64,000 bases of DNA from Pseudomonas syringae (GCF_021605415.1 NZ_WKEQ01000024.1:1-64000), one strand, 5' to 3'. Positions 16,943 to 27,225 are shown, counted from the first letter of the stretch. A program made the numbers and translations. The notes: generated by a model from the letters alone, not told the origin.

Positions 16943-17637
16943 GGGGTGGCTCCTTTTTGTGGTTGGGGGGGAGGGAAATGATGGGGTTCGTAGGGAATGT
17001 CTGCCGTTTCGTCGAAAGATCTCCATGCATCGGCGACTTCCAGGGTGATGAGGTAACGCTCCTGATCCGGATGTCTGTAGTCTCTGAATCGCGCCAGTAT
17101 CAGCATCACTTGATACTTGTCGCCCGCCTGCCAAAAGGAATGCCCGGCTAGCACACCTTGTCTGACATACGCACGCCATTCAGGGGTATCCGCAATTGTC
17201 GGATCGTCCCGCGTCCCCATCGGCTTCCAGCCTTTCGCACACCATTGCGCCTGCAGATCGACAACGACTTTCATCGCATCGTCGATTAACAGCGGCTCGA
17301 TTTGCGGAGACATGCGAACGTTGTTGACCACGTTGTCGTTGAAACCGACCGACAAAAACCGCGCCAAAGGCGTCTCGAACCCATACTGCGGATCGACTAA
17401 GCGCAGGCGCGCATCGGTCTTGGGAATGCCGCCCCAGACGTGACCACGAATCAATGGACTGAAAGGAGCTGTGGAGCGCTCACGCATGCTTTCATAGGTT
17501 CCGCCGATTTCGAGGGCAATCATGGGATCGTCCCACAACGGCTGCGTCAGTTGACGTGCTGCGGCCAGCGCCAAACCGGAGCAAAGCACCAGCCACACCC
17601 AAAACCGCCAGTTGGGCAGAGAAAAGCGCCAAGTCAT
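16921..17637 (-). CDS. Hypothetical membrane-anchored protein of the hcp island
   Basis: The 238-residue protein starts at an ATG overlapping the stop of the upstream gene as TGATG. One transmembrane helix or uncleaved signal lies at about 11-29 (FWVWLVLCSGLALAAARQL); the remainder is probably periplasmic. No recognised domain. The C-terminus is Pro-rich and overlaps the hcp start. A membrane-anchored partner beside a T6SS cargo gene could be an immunity protein or accessory factor; this is inference from position only. Confidence 0.62.
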   Translation of the reverse strand: MTWRFSLPNWRFWVWLVLCSGLALAAARQLTQPLWDDPMIALEIGGTYESMRERSTAPFSPLIRGHVWGGIPKTDARLRLVDPQYGFETPLARFLSVGFNDNVVNNVRMSPQIEPLLIDDAMKVVVDLQAQWCAKGWKPMGTRDDPTIADTPEWRAYVRQGVLAGHSFWQAGDKYQVMLILARFRDYRHPDQERYLITLEVADAWRSFDETADIPYEPHHFPPPQPQKGATPCPSRPS

Positions 17638-18785
17638 CAAACACCCTCCATCACGGCAATTTCACCAATGGATTGCGCCAACGCCTCTTGATTGCTGTCA
17701 TTGAGCATCTGATCAAAACGAGCGGCTGCCCGCAGCACGAACTCCATTCGCTGATCGATATCAGACAAATCCGCAAGTGGGTTACTGCCGAAACTGATTG
17801 TGCGGCCATCATCGACACGCTGGCATTGACTGGTCAGGGTCAACTCGATTGCCTGAGCCACTCCGGACGGGAAACCGGTTACGTAAGAAAAATGGTTGCC
17901 CCGCAACAGCGCAACCAGACGACGATTCTCGTAAATCGTCGGCTGGAGAATGTTTCGCTGCTCGTGAAAAGCCAAATGCTCGACGCTTTCGGCAATCTTC
18001 CCCGCGTCGATCGCCTCAAAGGCTTGAAGGATTTCCTCGTATGCCTTCCCAAAACCTAAAGTTTCCTGTTCCACCGGCCAAAGAACCGGGAAATTTGCAT
18101 GTCCATAAATTCTCTGCCGATCCCGCAGACACTTCCTCATCTCCCCCGACCCACGCAGCGCATAAAACTGATGCAGCGGATACACATCCAGAAACAGCGT
18201 GGTATTGCCCATCGCCATCAAGTCGTACACAAGCCGGAACTGTTGCTGCACCAAAGACAGCTCTTCGCCCGAGGGGCGAAAATCCACCGCAGGCACAGGG
18301 TTGCGCGCCCGGGCTTCGTCGTAATCACGTGATGCTTCGGCCTGTTCAGGCATCTTTTCCGGGGTCAGTAATCCTGACGCTCTGCGACCCTCCCGCACAC
18401 GCTGCCGTGCCTCGTGCTCTTCACGGATAAGCTCGATGCTGTCCGCCGCATGCAGCAAACCACAGCCCACCTGCTTGGACGCAAATGCGGCCAGACCGGC
18501 CCACTGGAACCGCCGATCGTGCTGCCAGAGCCGTGCATAGGCCGCGTTGATCGCCCGGTTGCGCCTGACGGGGTCGGCGATAAACACACCTTCAGGCGCG
18601 ACGATTTCCTCGGCCTGCCGCTGGTAGGCACGCCATAGACACTGGCAGGTCAACACCGGCACTTCTGTTACCCGCACTTTCTCGCCATACAGCAATTGGT
18701 CACTGCACTCGCAGGCGTCCACAGACGTTGTGTTGTGATTCAGGCGTTGTTCATCACTGGGATGTTCTTTGAAACACTGACTCAT
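17637..18785 (-). CDS. Hypothetical protein of the hcp island (possibly DUF2515-like)
   Basis: A 382-residue soluble protein, first gene of the hcp unit. It has two Cys pairs near the N-terminus (ACEC, CQC), a stretch IADPVRRNRAINAAYARLW, GLAAFASKQVGCGLLHAAD, and a conserved-looking EHLAFHEQRNILQPTIYEN. The HEQ..LQ..Y pattern reminds me of proteins labelled DUF2515, but I could not verify this. No signal peptide. It may be a T6SS cargo or adaptor. The start ATG is chosen for the sensible protein; the ribosome site is weak, and a TTG 14 codons upstream is possible. Confidence 0.62.
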   Translation of the reverse strand: MSQCFKEHPSDEQRLNHNTTSVDACECSDQLLYGEKVRVTEVPVLTCQCLWRAYQRQAEEIVAPEGVFIADPVRRNRAINAAYARLWQHDRRFQWAGLAAFASKQVGCGLLHAADSIELIREEHEARQRVREGRRASGLLTPEKMPEQAEASRDYDEARARNPVPAVDFRPSGEELSLVQQQFRLVYDLMAMGNTTLFLDVYPLHQFYALRGSGEMRKCLRDRQRIYGHANFPVLWPVEQETLGFGKAYEEILQAFEAIDAGKIAESVEHLAFHEQRNILQPTIYENRRLVALLRGNHFSYVTGFPSGVAQAIELTLTSQCQRVDDGRTISFGSNPLADLSDIDQRMEFVLRAAARFDQMLNDSNQEALAQSIGEIAVMEGV

Positions 18786-19111
18786 GTCGGCCGGACAGCT
18801 TCTAGGGGAATCCCTTAACCCTATCAATCAAAAACCTGTCTGAGGCCGTCCGCGCGAAAAATCAGAAAGCACTGACAGACGTCTTCCATGCACGGTTGGG
18901 AAGCTTGGTCTTAGCGAGTGAGAAACCTCTTGAACTGCCCGGATCACGGATACCTCATCGAGGACCAGCGTCCAAAACAAAACCACTCGGTCAGAAACTG
19001 AATAGTGACGCATCACAGATTATTGACGTACGTCACTCATATAAGGGAAAAGAGGTGCTAGCATAGAGCCACCAGTCGATCTCAGCATGAACCCTAACTA
19101 GTAGTCAGGAT
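18786..19111. other. Intergenic region between the hcp island and gcbA
   Basis: This 326-base gap separates divergent units and must hold the promoters of both. It contains no convincing open frame. The one distinctive element is the 12-bp perfect palindrome at 19024-19035. The bases around it (19021-19080) are A/T-richer than the flanks, with a gtgctagcatag stretch resembling a -10 area about 40 bases upstream of the gcbA start. Confidence 0.5.
19024..19035. promoter_or_regulatory. Perfect 12-bp palindrome upstream of gcbA, candidate operator
   Basis: The sequence tgacgtacgtca is fully self-complementary and lies 76 bases before the gcbA start codon. A dimeric regulator could bind here. No specific regulator is identified. 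Confidence 0.35.
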
Positions 19112-20782
19112 ATGACCGAGCCAGAAGACCCCAGCCGTGAGCGCCTCAAGCACCATTTTGCCCAGCGGGTAATTCATCAGGCACGTCAGATTCTCGAGAT
19201 ATGGCAGCGCCTGCAACGCAGTGAGTGGTCCACCGCCGATCTCGCCGAATTGAGCGAGGCCAATCTGCGCCTGCTGCGTTTTGCCGAACGCTTCGAACAG
19301 CCGGAGCACACGCAACTCGCCCACCACATCAGCCAGTCGCTGCAGGCCGTCGACGCCAATCGCGGACGCTTGAGCAGTGGCCTGATTACCGACCTCAATC
19401 GCTTGATGCAGCGCCTGTCCCGCACGGGCCTGCGCCATGGCGATCAGCTTGAGCAGACTTTTCTGCCGCCACTGCGCAAGCCGATTTACGTGATGCTGCA
19501 AGATCACGACCGCGCCGAACGACTGGCCAAGCAATTGGAATTTTTCGGTCTCAGTGCCCAGGCACTCGATAGCGTCTCGGCATTTCGTTCGTCTATGGTC
19601 GAGCGCCTGCCAGCCGCAATCGTTATGGACGTGGATTTCAGCGGTACCGGCGTCGGCCTGAAACTGGCGGCCGAAGCCCAGGAAGGCCTGGATGAACCGC
19701 TGCCACTGTTGTTCTTCAGCCTGCACGAAACCGACACGCCGACGCGTCTCGCAGCCGTACGCGCCGGCGGCCAGGAATTTCTCACCGGCACCCTCGAAGC
19801 GTCGAGCCTGCTGGAAAAAATCGAAGTCCTGACCTGCGTCGCCCAGTATGAGCCTTATAAAGTGCTGATCATCGACGACTCCCGCGCCCAGGCAATGCAC
19901 ACCGAACGCCTGCTCAACAGCGCCGGCATCGTCACGCGGACGTTGATCGAACCGATCCAGGCCATGGCCGAACTGGCGGATTTCCAGCCGGATCTGATCA
20001 TCCTCGACATGTACATGCCGGCCTGCACCGGCACTGAATTGGCCAAGGTCATCCGCCATAACGACCGTTACGTCAGCGTGCCGATCATTTATCTGTCGGC
20101 CGAGGACGATCTCGACAAGCAGCTCGACGCCATGAGCGAGGGCGGCGACGACTTCCTGACCAAGCCGATCAAGCCGCGTCACCTGATCACCACCGTGCGC
20201 AACCGCGCCGCGCGCGCGCGCAATCTCAAGGCGCGAATGGTGCGCGACAGCCTGACGGGGTTGTACAACCACACGCACATTCTGCAATTGCTCGAAGACT
20301 GCTCGTTCCGCGCCCGCCGTGAGAACAAGCCGCTGAGCTTCGCAATGCTCGACATCGACCACTTCAAACGGGTCAACGACAGCCACGGCCACCCAATGGG
20401 CGACCGGGTGATCAAAAGCCTGGCGCTGTTTCTCAAGCAGCGGCTGCGCAAGACCGACTACATCGGCCGTTACGGCGGCGAAGAATTCGCCATCGTCATG
20501 CCCGACACCGATATAGAAGCGGCGCATAACGTCCTTGATGAGATCCGCCAGCGCTTCGCTGAAATCCACTACCCGGCCCAGCCGCAGGATTTGTGGTGCA
20601 CCTTCAGCGCCGGTGTCGTGGAAATGTGCGACGACTCGGACAGCCTGATGATGGCCAGCCAGGCCGACGAGGCGCTGTACCGCGCCAAACACGATGGACG
20701 CAATCGCGTAGAGACCGCGCGCGACTCAAAGCAAAGTGCCACTTTTTCATCAAAATCCACCGGCTCGGTCATAACCGTGTAA
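19112..20782 (+). CDS. gcbA: Diguanylate cyclase with two receiver-like domains (GcbA type)
   Basis: Makes cyclic di-GMP from two GTP. The 556-residue soluble protein has an N-terminal helical region, a degenerate receiver (AIVMDVDFSG, Asp173), a second receiver with phospho-acceptor Asp299 in LIILDMYMP and Lys in FLTKPIKPRH, and a GGDEF domain with GGEEF at 455-459. An inhibitory I-site RKTD (446-449) sits five residues upstream, so product inhibition is expected. In P. fluorescens and P. aeruginosa the gene at this locus, next to the chemoreceptor and dsbD, is GcbA, which promotes surface attachment. A cagga site precedes the ATG. Confidence 0.88.
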   Translation: MTEPEDPSRERLKHHFAQRVIHQARQILEIWQRLQRSEWSTADLAELSEANLRLLRFAERFEQPEHTQLAHHISQSLQAVDANRGRLSSGLITDLNRLMQRLSRTGLRHGDQLEQTFLPPLRKPIYVMLQDHDRAERLAKQLEFFGLSAQALDSVSAFRSSMVERLPAAIVMDVDFSGTGVGLKLAAEAQEGLDEPLPLLFFSLHETDTPTRLAAVRAGGQEFLTGTLEASSLLEKIEVLTCVAQYEPYKVLIIDDSRAQAMHTERLLNSAGIVTRTLIEPIQAMAELADFQPDLIILDMYMPACTGTELAKVIRHNDRYVSVPIIYLSAEDDLDKQLDAMSEGGDDFLTKPIKPRHLITTVRNRAARARNLKARMVRDSLTGLYNHTHILQLLEDCSFRARRENKPLSFAMLDIDHFKRVNDSHGHPMGDRVIKSLALFLKQRLRKTDYIGRYGGEEFAIVMPDTDIEAAHNVLDEIRQRFAEIHYPAQPQDLWCTFSAGVVEMCDDSDSLMMASQADEALYRAKHDGRNRVETARDSKQSATFSSKSTGSVITV

Positions 20783-20832
20783 CAGAACAGCAATAAATTC
20801 AGGCGCTTACGTTTCTGCCGTTGGTAGCCGTC

Positions 20833-22779
20833 ATGCGCCTGAAGTTGCTCACCAATCTCAACACCCTCCTGCTCGTCGCCGTGTGTGTGGCGCTCGGCGC
20901 CACGTTGTGGTGGTCGCAAAAAGCCCTGGAACGCCCGTACCTTTTGATGGAGCGGTATCTGGGGCTGTCGCAGACATTCCAAAATGACGTGGCGCGCAAT
21001 GTCGAGGACTACCTCGCCAGTGGCGATGCCTTGCGCCTGAGCAGTGCCAGTCAAGCCATCGACGGTTTACAGACACAGCTCAGTGAATGGCCGCCAGCTC
21101 TCGCCGACACGCTGCGCCCAAGTCTCTCGGGGCTCGATGAATTCAGCAAAACCGATTTGCTGGCGGCCGGCAAACTGGCGGGCGACCCTCAAGCGCTGCT
21201 GTTGCAGGCCGAACGCGAACTGGGCGCCAGCCTCGATCAGCTCAGCACCTACGCCAATGGCAACGCGAACTGGCTGACACCGCTGCTCGGCGCTTCTCGG
21301 CACTTGGGCAAACTGTCGCTGGCGCGGGACAAACTGGTCAGCAGCGGACGCAGTGAACTGGCCGAAGACGTTGAGCGCGAGGTCAGCAGCATTCGCGCTC
21401 AGGTGCAGATTCTGGACGCCCTGCCCTTGCTCGGCGTCGTCGCCACCAACGAGTCTGGCAGCGACGATTTCGCGGCGATGATGGGGATCGAGAACACGGA
21501 AAAAACCATCGACGAAGATGCCGGTGTCGGCTTCAAACGGGAACTCAACAGCCTGCTCGGCCGCTACCCTGCAGAATTGGCACGCACCCGCGAACAGATC
21601 CAGAAACGCACCGATTTGAGCAGCGCAACGCATCTGAAAATTGCCGCTGTGCAACACGCCATCGCCGGACTGGAGCCGGTCGTGCGCGCCCAGCACGGGC
21701 GGATCCAGAGCGAAGTGCGCTTGATGCAAGGCGTGATGATCGGCCTGATTCTGCTGATCGCCGTGTTGATCGACACATTGCAGAGGCGCCTGGCACGCAC
21801 GCTGACTAACCTCGCGCCCGCCCTCTCGACCTGGGCCGATGGCGACTTCAGCCGCGACATCCAATTGGGCAAGACCAACCGCGAACTGCGCGACATCGAA
21901 GCCTCGCTCAACCGTTTGCGCGCCTACCTCGTCGATCTGGTGGGCACCATTCGCGGCAATGCCGAGCAGGTCGCCGGCAGCAGCCGCACCCTCGCCGAAC
22001 TGAGCAACGACTTGCACATTGGCGCTGAACATCAGGCCGGCGACACCGCGCTGATCCGCGACTCTCTCGGCGAACTCGAAGCGACTATCCAGCAAGTCGC
22101 CGGCGACGCCCGACAGGCCGCCGATGCCAGTCAGCAGGCGGGGCTCGCAGTGGAGCACGGACAGTTAGTGATCGGTCAGAGCCTCACCGGTTTGCATGCG
22201 CTGGTCGATGAAGTGCAAGGCAACGCGCAGATGATCGAGCACCTGGCCGAGGAGTCCGCGACCATTGGCGGCGTGCTGACGGTGATCCGCTCGATTGCCG
22301 ACCAGACTAATCTTCTGGCGTTGAACGCGGCCATTGAGGCGGCGCGAGCCGGCGATTTGGGCCGAGGGTTTGCCGTGGTGGCTGAAGAAGTTCGCTCCTT
22401 GGCCCAGCGCACAACCGGCGCCACCGCTGAAATCCAGACGTTGATCGCCGGCCTGCAATCCGCCGCCCGGCAATCGGTGGAAGGCATGCGCGCCCAGGTC
22501 GAACACGCCGAAGCCACCGCCAATCAGGCGCAAGCGGCTGACGGCGCGCTGGACAAAATCGTCGGCGCGATCCAGACCATTTCCGATACCGCCATTCGCA
22601 TCGCCGATGTCACGGCGCAACAGAGTGGCGCGGTCAGTGAGATACGCGACCACAGCGAACGCATTCATCAGTTGGGCGGGGATAACCTGCTGCGCATCGG
22701 CGAAGGTCGCGAGCAAGGCGAGAATCTGCTGAAACTGGGCGGCCAACTGCACACCGCCGTACGAGCCTTCCGCGTCTAA
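20833..22779 (+). CDS. Methyl-accepting chemotaxis protein (CtpL-like)
   Basis: A 648-residue transmembrane chemoreceptor. One membrane helix lies at about 5-28 ([21 protein letters not shown]), a second near 298-317 ([17 protein letters not shown]). Between them is a ~270-residue helical periplasmic sensor of helical-bundle type. A HAMP-like segment follows, then the signalling hairpin with [19 protein letters not shown] and [17 protein letters not shown]. In P. aeruginosa the gene at this position is CtpL, linked to phosphate and chloroaniline taxis; the ligand here is not established. The start is the ATG, four codons inside a TTG frame. Confidence 0.88.
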   Translation: MRLKLLTNLNTLLLVAVCVALGATLWWSQKALERPYLLMERYLGLSQTFQNDVARNVEDYLASGDALRLSSASQAIDGLQTQLSEWPPALADTLRPSLSGLDEFSKTDLLAAGKLAGDPQALLLQAERELGASLDQLSTYANGNANWLTPLLGASRHLGKLSLARDKLVSSGRSELAEDVEREVSSIRAQVQILDALPLLGVVATNESGSDDFAAMMGIENTEKTIDEDAGVGFKRELNSLLGRYPAELARTREQIQKRTDLSSATHLKIAAVQHAIAGLEPVVRAQHGRIQSEVRLMQGVMIGLILLIAVLIDTLQRRLARTLTNLAPALSTWADGDFSRDIQLGKTNRELRDIEASLNRLRAYLVDLVGTIRGNAEQVAGSSRTLAELSNDLHIGAEHQAGDTALIRDSLGELEATIQQVAGDARQAADASQQAGLAVEHGQLVIGQSLTGLHALVDEVQGNAQMIEHLAEESATIGGVLTVIRSIADQTNLLALNAAIEAARAGDLGRGFAVVAEEVRSLAQRTTGATAEIQTLIAGLQSAARQSVEGMRAQVEHAEATANQAQAADGALDKIVGAIQTISDTAIRIADVTAQQSGAVSEIRDHSERIHQLGGDNLLRIGEGREQGENLLKLGGQLHTAVRAFRV

Positions 22780-22796
22780 ACCGATCACCCGTGCAG

Positions 22797-22872
22797 GAGC
22801 TGCCGCAGGCTGCGATCTTTTGATTTTGATTTTCAAAAACAAAGATCAAAAGATCGCAGCCTGCGGCAGCTC
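22797..22872. repeat. Long perfect inverted repeat (28-bp arms)
   Basis: Arms at 22797-22824 and 22845-22872 are perfectly complementary over 28 bases around a 20-base A/T-rich loop. Each arm holds the gctgccgcaggctgcgatc repeat followed by a ttttgat tail. It lies between the chemoreceptor stop and dsbD and can fold into a very stable hairpin, acting as terminator or mRNA-stabilising element. A degenerate relative is at 49536-49614. Confidence 0.85.
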
Positions 22873-22930
22873 ATGATGGAGGTCATGTACTCGGCTATGA
22901 TGCCCGCACTTCTGATACCGCGAGATCGTC

Positions 22931-24688
22931 ATGCGCCGTTTGCTTTGCCTGCTGTTTTTTGTCTTCGTCCTGCCGGCCTCCGCCGCCGGGTTGTTCGATA
23001 ACAAGCCCAGTTCGACCCTCGGCTCGGTGAACAACAGCGAAGACTTCCTGCCGGTGCGCGAAGCCTTCCAACTGAGCCTGGTCGAGAGCACGCCGCAGTC
23101 GGTCAAACTGCGTTTCGTCGCGAGCGAGGGCTACTACCTCTATCGTCACCGCTTCCAGTTCCGCGCCGAACCTGCCGAGGTCAAACTTGGCACTGCGCAA
23201 CTGCCCAAGGGCGAGCAGAAACACGATGAGTACTTCGGCGATGTCGAGGTCTATCACGGCATTCTCGACGTCGAAGTGCCGCGCAACGATTCCCGCGCCT
23301 TTACCCTTGCCGTCACTTATCAGGGCTGTGCCGATAAAGGCCTGTGCTATCCGCCGGAAACCGAGCGGCTGAGCATCGATGGCAACGCTTCATCCGTCTC
23401 GAGCACGACGCCGAGCACGGCGTGGGACTGGCGCGATCTGGCGCTGTTCTTCCTCGCAGGCCTGGGCCTGACATTCACCCCGTGCGTGTTGCCAATGTTG
23501 CCGATTCTTTCCGGCGTGGTGCTGCGCGGTCAGGTCGGCGGGCTGCGCGGTTTCAACCTTTCGCTTGCCTACGTGTTGCCAATGGCCGCGTGCTTCGCCT
23601 TGCTCGGCGCGTTGATGGGAATGTTCGGTGCACAACTGAATTTGCAGGCGCGCTTGCAATCGGCATGGGTGCTGGTGCCGTTTGCGATGTTTTTTGCGGT
23701 GTTCGCCCTGGCGATGTTCGGCGTGTTCGAGCTGAAACTGCCTACGTTCATCAGCAATCGCCTCGACCGGATTGCCGGGCGTACCGAAGGCGGTTCTTTA
23801 TGGGGCGCGGCGGTGCTGGGCGTGGTTTCCAGCCTGCTGGTGTCGCCGTGTGTTTCCGCGCCACTGGCCGGTGCGCTGCTGTATATAAGCGCCAGTGGCG
23901 ATGCGCTGGGTGGCGGTTTGAAACTGTTCATGCTTGGCCTGGGCATGGGTGCGCCACTGTTGCTGGTCGCAACAGGCGGCGCGGCCTGGCTGCCGAAAAG
24001 CGGGCCGTGGATGATGTACGTGAAGAACGGCATCGGCGTGTTGCTGCTGAGTCTGGCGATCGGCTTGCTCAGCCGCGTGTTGCCGGGGCAAATCACCTTG
24101 CTGCTGATCGGACTGCTGGCCGGTGGCGTCGGTCTGTTTCTCGGGGCGCTGGAATTCGTCTACAAATCGCCACGCAAACGACTCGGTCAGTTAGCAGGAT
24201 TGCTGCTGCTGTTTTACGCGCTGGCCTGCTGGTATGGCGCGTTCAGCGGTCAGACCGACCCGTTCAAACCCATTGCTTCTCGCGTGGTGCAAAGCGGCGC
24301 ATCTGCGCAAAGCGCCGACTCGTGGCAAACCGTCAGCACCCCGGCGGATCTGGATCGCGTGTTGTTGGCGGCAAAGAACGCCGGCACCCCGCTGCTGCTC
24401 GACTGGTACGCCGACTGGTGCATCAGTTGCAAAGTCATCGAACACGAAGTGCTCAACGACGCCACAGTCGTCGAGCGCCTGCGGGGCTATCGACTGATCC
24501 GCTTCGACATCACCGCAAGCAACGCCGAACAACGCACCCTGCTCGATCGTTACAATCTGTTCGGCCCACCGGCACTGATGTTTTTTGGCAAGGATGGCAA
24601 CGAACATCGCGAGGTGCGGGTGATCGGTGAGATCAGTGCGAAAGAGTTCGCTGAACGTGTCGCAAAGGCGAATGACCGGTTTCAATAA
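22931..24688 (+). CDS. dsbD: Thiol:disulfide interchange protein DsbD (DipZ)
   Basis: Carries electrons from cytoplasmic thioredoxin to periplasmic thiol-disulfide partners. The 585-residue protein has a signal peptide (1-20), an N-terminal periplasmic domain with Cys133 and Cys139 (GCADKGLC), a membrane core of about eight helices with Cys185 (FTPCVLPML) and Cys307 (SPCVSAPL), and a C-terminal thioredoxin-like domain with WCISC (Cys497, Cys500). All six redox cysteines are present. It lies between the chemoreceptor gene and aroQ, as in other Pseudomonas. Confidence 0.95.
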   Translation: MRRLLCLLFFVFVLPASAAGLFDNKPSSTLGSVNNSEDFLPVREAFQLSLVESTPQSVKLRFVASEGYYLYRHRFQFRAEPAEVKLGTAQLPKGEQKHDEYFGDVEVYHGILDVEVPRNDSRAFTLAVTYQGCADKGLCYPPETERLSIDGNASSVSSTTPSTAWDWRDLALFFLAGLGLTFTPCVLPMLPILSGVVLRGQVGGLRGFNLSLAYVLPMAACFALLGALMGMFGAQLNLQARLQSAWVLVPFAMFFAVFALAMFGVFELKLPTFISNRLDRIAGRTEGGSLWGAAVLGVVSSLLVSPCVSAPLAGALLYISASGDALGGGLKLFMLGLGMGAPLLLVATGGAAWLPKSGPWMMYVKNGIGVLLLSLAIGLLSRVLPGQITLLLIGLLAGGVGLFLGALEFVYKSPRKRLGQLAGLLLLFYALACWYGAFSGQTDPFKPIASRVVQSGASAQSADSWQTVSTPADLDRVLLAAKNAGTPLLLDWYADWCISCKVIEHEVLNDATVVERLRGYRLIRFDITASNAEQRTLLDRYNLFGPPALMFFGKDGNEHREVRVIGEISAKEFAERVAKANDRFQ

Positions 24689-24817
24689 GGCGGTCAAAAA
24701 CTTTGCGCAAACATCGGTCATCGTGCCGGCTTTTGCATAGAACTGGACAGTCACAAAGTCTTTGCGGCATAGTCGCCGGGTTCTGACGACGGCTCACAGA
24801 TAACAAGGAACACGCAG

Positions 24818-25270
24818 ATGGCAACGCTACTGGTGCTGCACGGCCCCAACCTGAACCTGCTCGGCACCCGCGAACCGGGTACCTACGGGGCAACGACCCT
24901 GGCGCAGATCAATCAGGATCTGGAGCGTCGCGCCCGCGAAGCCGGCCATCATCTGCTGTACCTGCAGAGCAATGCCGAGTATGAATTGATCGATCGCATC
25001 CACGCCGCGCGCGGCGAAGGCGTGGACTTCATTCTGATCAATCCAGCAGCTTTTACACATACAAGTGTCGCTTTACGTGACGCGCTGCTGGCAGTGAGCA
25101 TCCCATTCATCGAAGTGCATTTGTCCAACGTGCACAAACGCGAACCTTTCCGCCATCACTCTTACTTCTCCGACGTAGCGGTAGGAGTGATCTGCGGCCT
25201 TGGCGCCAGCGGTTACCGACTGGCCCTGGAGGCTGCCCTGGAACAGCTTGAACTACAGGCAATAGCTTGA
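24818..25270 (+). CDS. aroQ: 3-dehydroquinate dehydratase, type II
   Basis: Third step of the shikimate pathway: 3-dehydroquinate to 3-dehydroshikimate. The 150-residue protein starts [20 protein letters not shown], with the catalytic Tyr in [25 protein letters not shown], and the His/Arg region [16 protein letters not shown]. The length is normal for the dodecameric type II enzyme. An aacaaggaac site precedes the ATG. accB follows after 67 bases. Confidence 0.96.
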   Translation: MATLLVLHGPNLNLLGTREPGTYGATTLAQINQDLERRAREAGHHLLYLQSNAEYELIDRIHAARGEGVDFILINPAAFTHTSVALRDALLAVSIPFIEVHLSNVHKREPFRHHSYFSDVAVGVICGLGASGYRLALEAALEQLELQAIA

Positions 25271-25337
25271 AATACAGGCAACAGCCTGAATAACAAGCGT
25301 TGAACGCCCCTGACCGACCCTTGGGAGTTGATGATTC

Positions 25338-25799
25338 ATGGATATCCGTAAAGTTAAGAAATTGATCGAATTGCTGGAAGAGTCCGGCATCGACGAGCTC
25401 GAGATCAAGGAAGGCGAAGAGTCCGTACGTATCAGCCGTCACAGCAAAACCCCGGCGCAGCAATACTACGCACCGGCTCCGATGCAGGCTCCGGCCGCCG
25501 CACCGGTTGCTGCTGCTCCAGCCGCTGCCGCCGCCCCGGCTGCACCGACCGCACCCGTGCTGAACGGCACCGTTGCCCGTTCGCCGATGGTCGGTACGTT
25601 CTACCGCAAATCTTCGCCAACCTCGCCGTCCTTCGTTGAAGTCGGCCAGACCGTGAAGAAAGGCGACACCCTGTGCATCGTTGAAGCCATGAAGATGATG
25701 AACCACATCGAAGCTGAAACCAGCGGTGTGATCGAATCCATCCTCGTTGAAGACGGCCAGCCGGTTGAGTACGACCAACCGCTGTTCACCATCGTTTGA
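25338..25799 (+). CDS. accB: Biotin carboxyl carrier protein of acetyl-CoA carboxylase
   Basis: Carries CO2 on biotin between AccC and AccAD in the first step of fatty acid synthesis. The 153-residue protein has an N-terminal helical segment ([16 protein letters not shown]), an Ala/Pro linker at about 45-75, and the biotinyl domain with the modified Lys119 in EAMKMMNH. accC follows after 17 bases, the standard accBC operon. A tgggagttg site lies upstream of the ATG. Confidence 0.97.
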   Translation: MDIRKVKKLIELLEESGIDELEIKEGEESVRISRHSKTPAQQYYAPAPMQAPAAAPVAAAPAAAAAPAAPTAPVLNGTVARSPMVGTFYRKSSPTSPSFVEVGQTVKKGDTLCIVEAMKMMNHIEAETSGVIESILVEDGQPVEYDQPLFTIV

Positions 25800-25816
25800 A
25801 CCGCGGAGAGCCTTTG

Positions 25817-27175
25817 ATGACTGCGAAGTTGGAAAAAGTTCTGATCGCTAACCGCGGTGAGATCGCCCTGCGGATTCTGCGTGCCTGCAAAGAGATGGGC
25901 ATCAAGACCGTCGCCGTTTACTCCAAGGCCGACAAAGAGCTGATGCACCTGGGTCTGGCGGACGAGTCCGTCTGCATCGGCCCGGCGTCTGCCTCGCAAT
26001 CGTACCTGCACATCCCGGCCATCATCGCGGCAGCTGAAGTGACGGGCGCCACCGCCATCCACCCAGGCTACGGTTTCCTTGCGGAAAACGCCGATTTTGC
26101 CGAGCAGGTCGAGAACTCCGGCTTCGCGTTCATTGGCCCGAAAGCCGAGACCATTCGCCTGATGGGCGACAAGGTATCGGCCAAGCACGCCATGATCGAA
26201 GCCGGCGTACCGACCGTTCCGGGTTCTGACGGCCCGTTGCCGGAAGACGAAGAAACCGCGCTACGCATCGGTCGCGAAGTCGGCTATCCGGTGATCATCA
26301 AAGCCGCTGGCGGCGGTGGTGGTCGAGGCATGCGCGTTGTGCATAAAGAAGAAGACCTGATCTCCTTCGCCAAGCTGACGCGTACCGAAGCGGGCGCGGC
26401 GTTCGGCAACCCGATGGTCTATCTGGAAAAATTCCTGACCAATCCACGTCACGTGGAAGTTCAGGTGCTTTCCGATGGTCAAGGCAACGCCGTGCACCTG
26501 GGCGACCGTGATTGCTCGCTGCAACGCCGTCACCAGAAAGTTCTCGAAGAAGCGCCGGCACCGGGCATCGACGAGAAGGCTCGCCAGGAAGTCTTCGCCC
26601 GCTGCGTCAAGGCGTGCATCGACATCGGTTACCGTGGCGCCGGCACGTTCGAGTTCCTGTACGAGAACGGTCGTTTCTACTTCATCGAAATGAACACCCG
26701 TGTTCAGGTGGAGCACCCGGTTTCGGAGATGGTCACCGGTATCGACATCGTCAAGGAGATGCTCAGCATCGCCGCCGGCAACAAGCTGTCGTTCACCCAG
26801 GATGACGTGGTCATCCGCGGTCACGCGCTGGAATGCCGGATCAACGCTGAAGATCCGAAAACCTTCATGCCGAGCCCGGGCACGGTCAAGCATTTCCACG
26901 CACCAGGCGGCAACGGCGTTCGCGTCGACTCGCACCTGTACAGCGGTTATGCAGTGCCACCGAACTACGACTCGCTGATCGGCAAGCTGATCACTTACGG
27001 CGCCACCCGCGACGAAGCCATGGCCCGCATGCGCAATGCCCTGGACGAAATCGTGGTAGACGGGATCAAGACCAACATCCCGCTGCACCGTGATCTGACC
27101 CGCGACGAAGGCTTCTGCAAAGGGGGCGTGAACATTCACTACCTCGAGCACAAGCTGGCTGGCGAGAAGCACTAA
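25817..27175 (+). CDS. accC: Biotin carboxylase subunit of acetyl-CoA carboxylase
   Basis: ATP-dependent carboxylation of biotin on AccB. The 452-residue ATP-grasp enzyme starts [20 protein letters not shown]; the glycine-rich loop is [14 protein letters not shown], and the active-site region has [17 protein letters not shown] use the ATG after gagagccttt rather than one 21 bases upstream. It ends just before a strong terminator at 27194-27225. Confidence 0.97.
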   Translation: MTAKLEKVLIANRGEIALRILRACKEMGIKTVAVYSKADKELMHLGLADESVCIGPASASQSYLHIPAIIAAAEVTGATAIHPGYGFLAENADFAEQVENSGFAFIGPKAETIRLMGDKVSAKHAMIEAGVPTVPGSDGPLPEDEETALRIGREVGYPVIIKAAGGGGGRGMRVVHKEEDLISFAKLTRTEAGAAFGNPMVYLEKFLTNPRHVEVQVLSDGQGNAVHLGDRDCSLQRRHQKVLEEAPAPGIDEKARQEVFARCVKACIDIGYRGAGTFEFLYENGRFYFIEMNTRVQVEHPVSEMVTGIDIVKEMLSIAAGNKLSFTQDDVVIRGHALECRINAEDPKTFMPSPGTVKHFHAPGGNGVRVDSHLYSGYAVPPNYDSLIGKLITYGATRDEAMARMRNALDEIVVDGIKTNIPLHRDLTRDEGFCKGGVNIHYLEHKLAGEKH

Positions 27176-27193
27176 GCTTTTTTCCGGCACAAG

Positions 27194-27225
27194 ACAAAGC
27201 CGCCTTCGGGCGGCTTTGTTGTTTC
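27194..27225 (+). terminator. Rho-independent terminator after accC
   Basis: An 11-bp perfect stem (27194-27204 with 27209-27219, core aaagccgcc) closes a ttcg tetraloop, and the descending arm runs into ttgttt. It is 18 bases downstream of the accC stop. Confidence 0.9.

Noticed and set aside
18828-19016. 62-residue minus-strand open frame upstream of the hcp island
   Set aside because: No ribosome site or family feature; it lies in the promoter region.
19094-20692. 532-residue minus-strand open frame
   Set aside because: It lies antisense to the diguanylate cyclase gene, which has intact receiver and GGDEF motifs. No recognisable protein features in the mirror frame.
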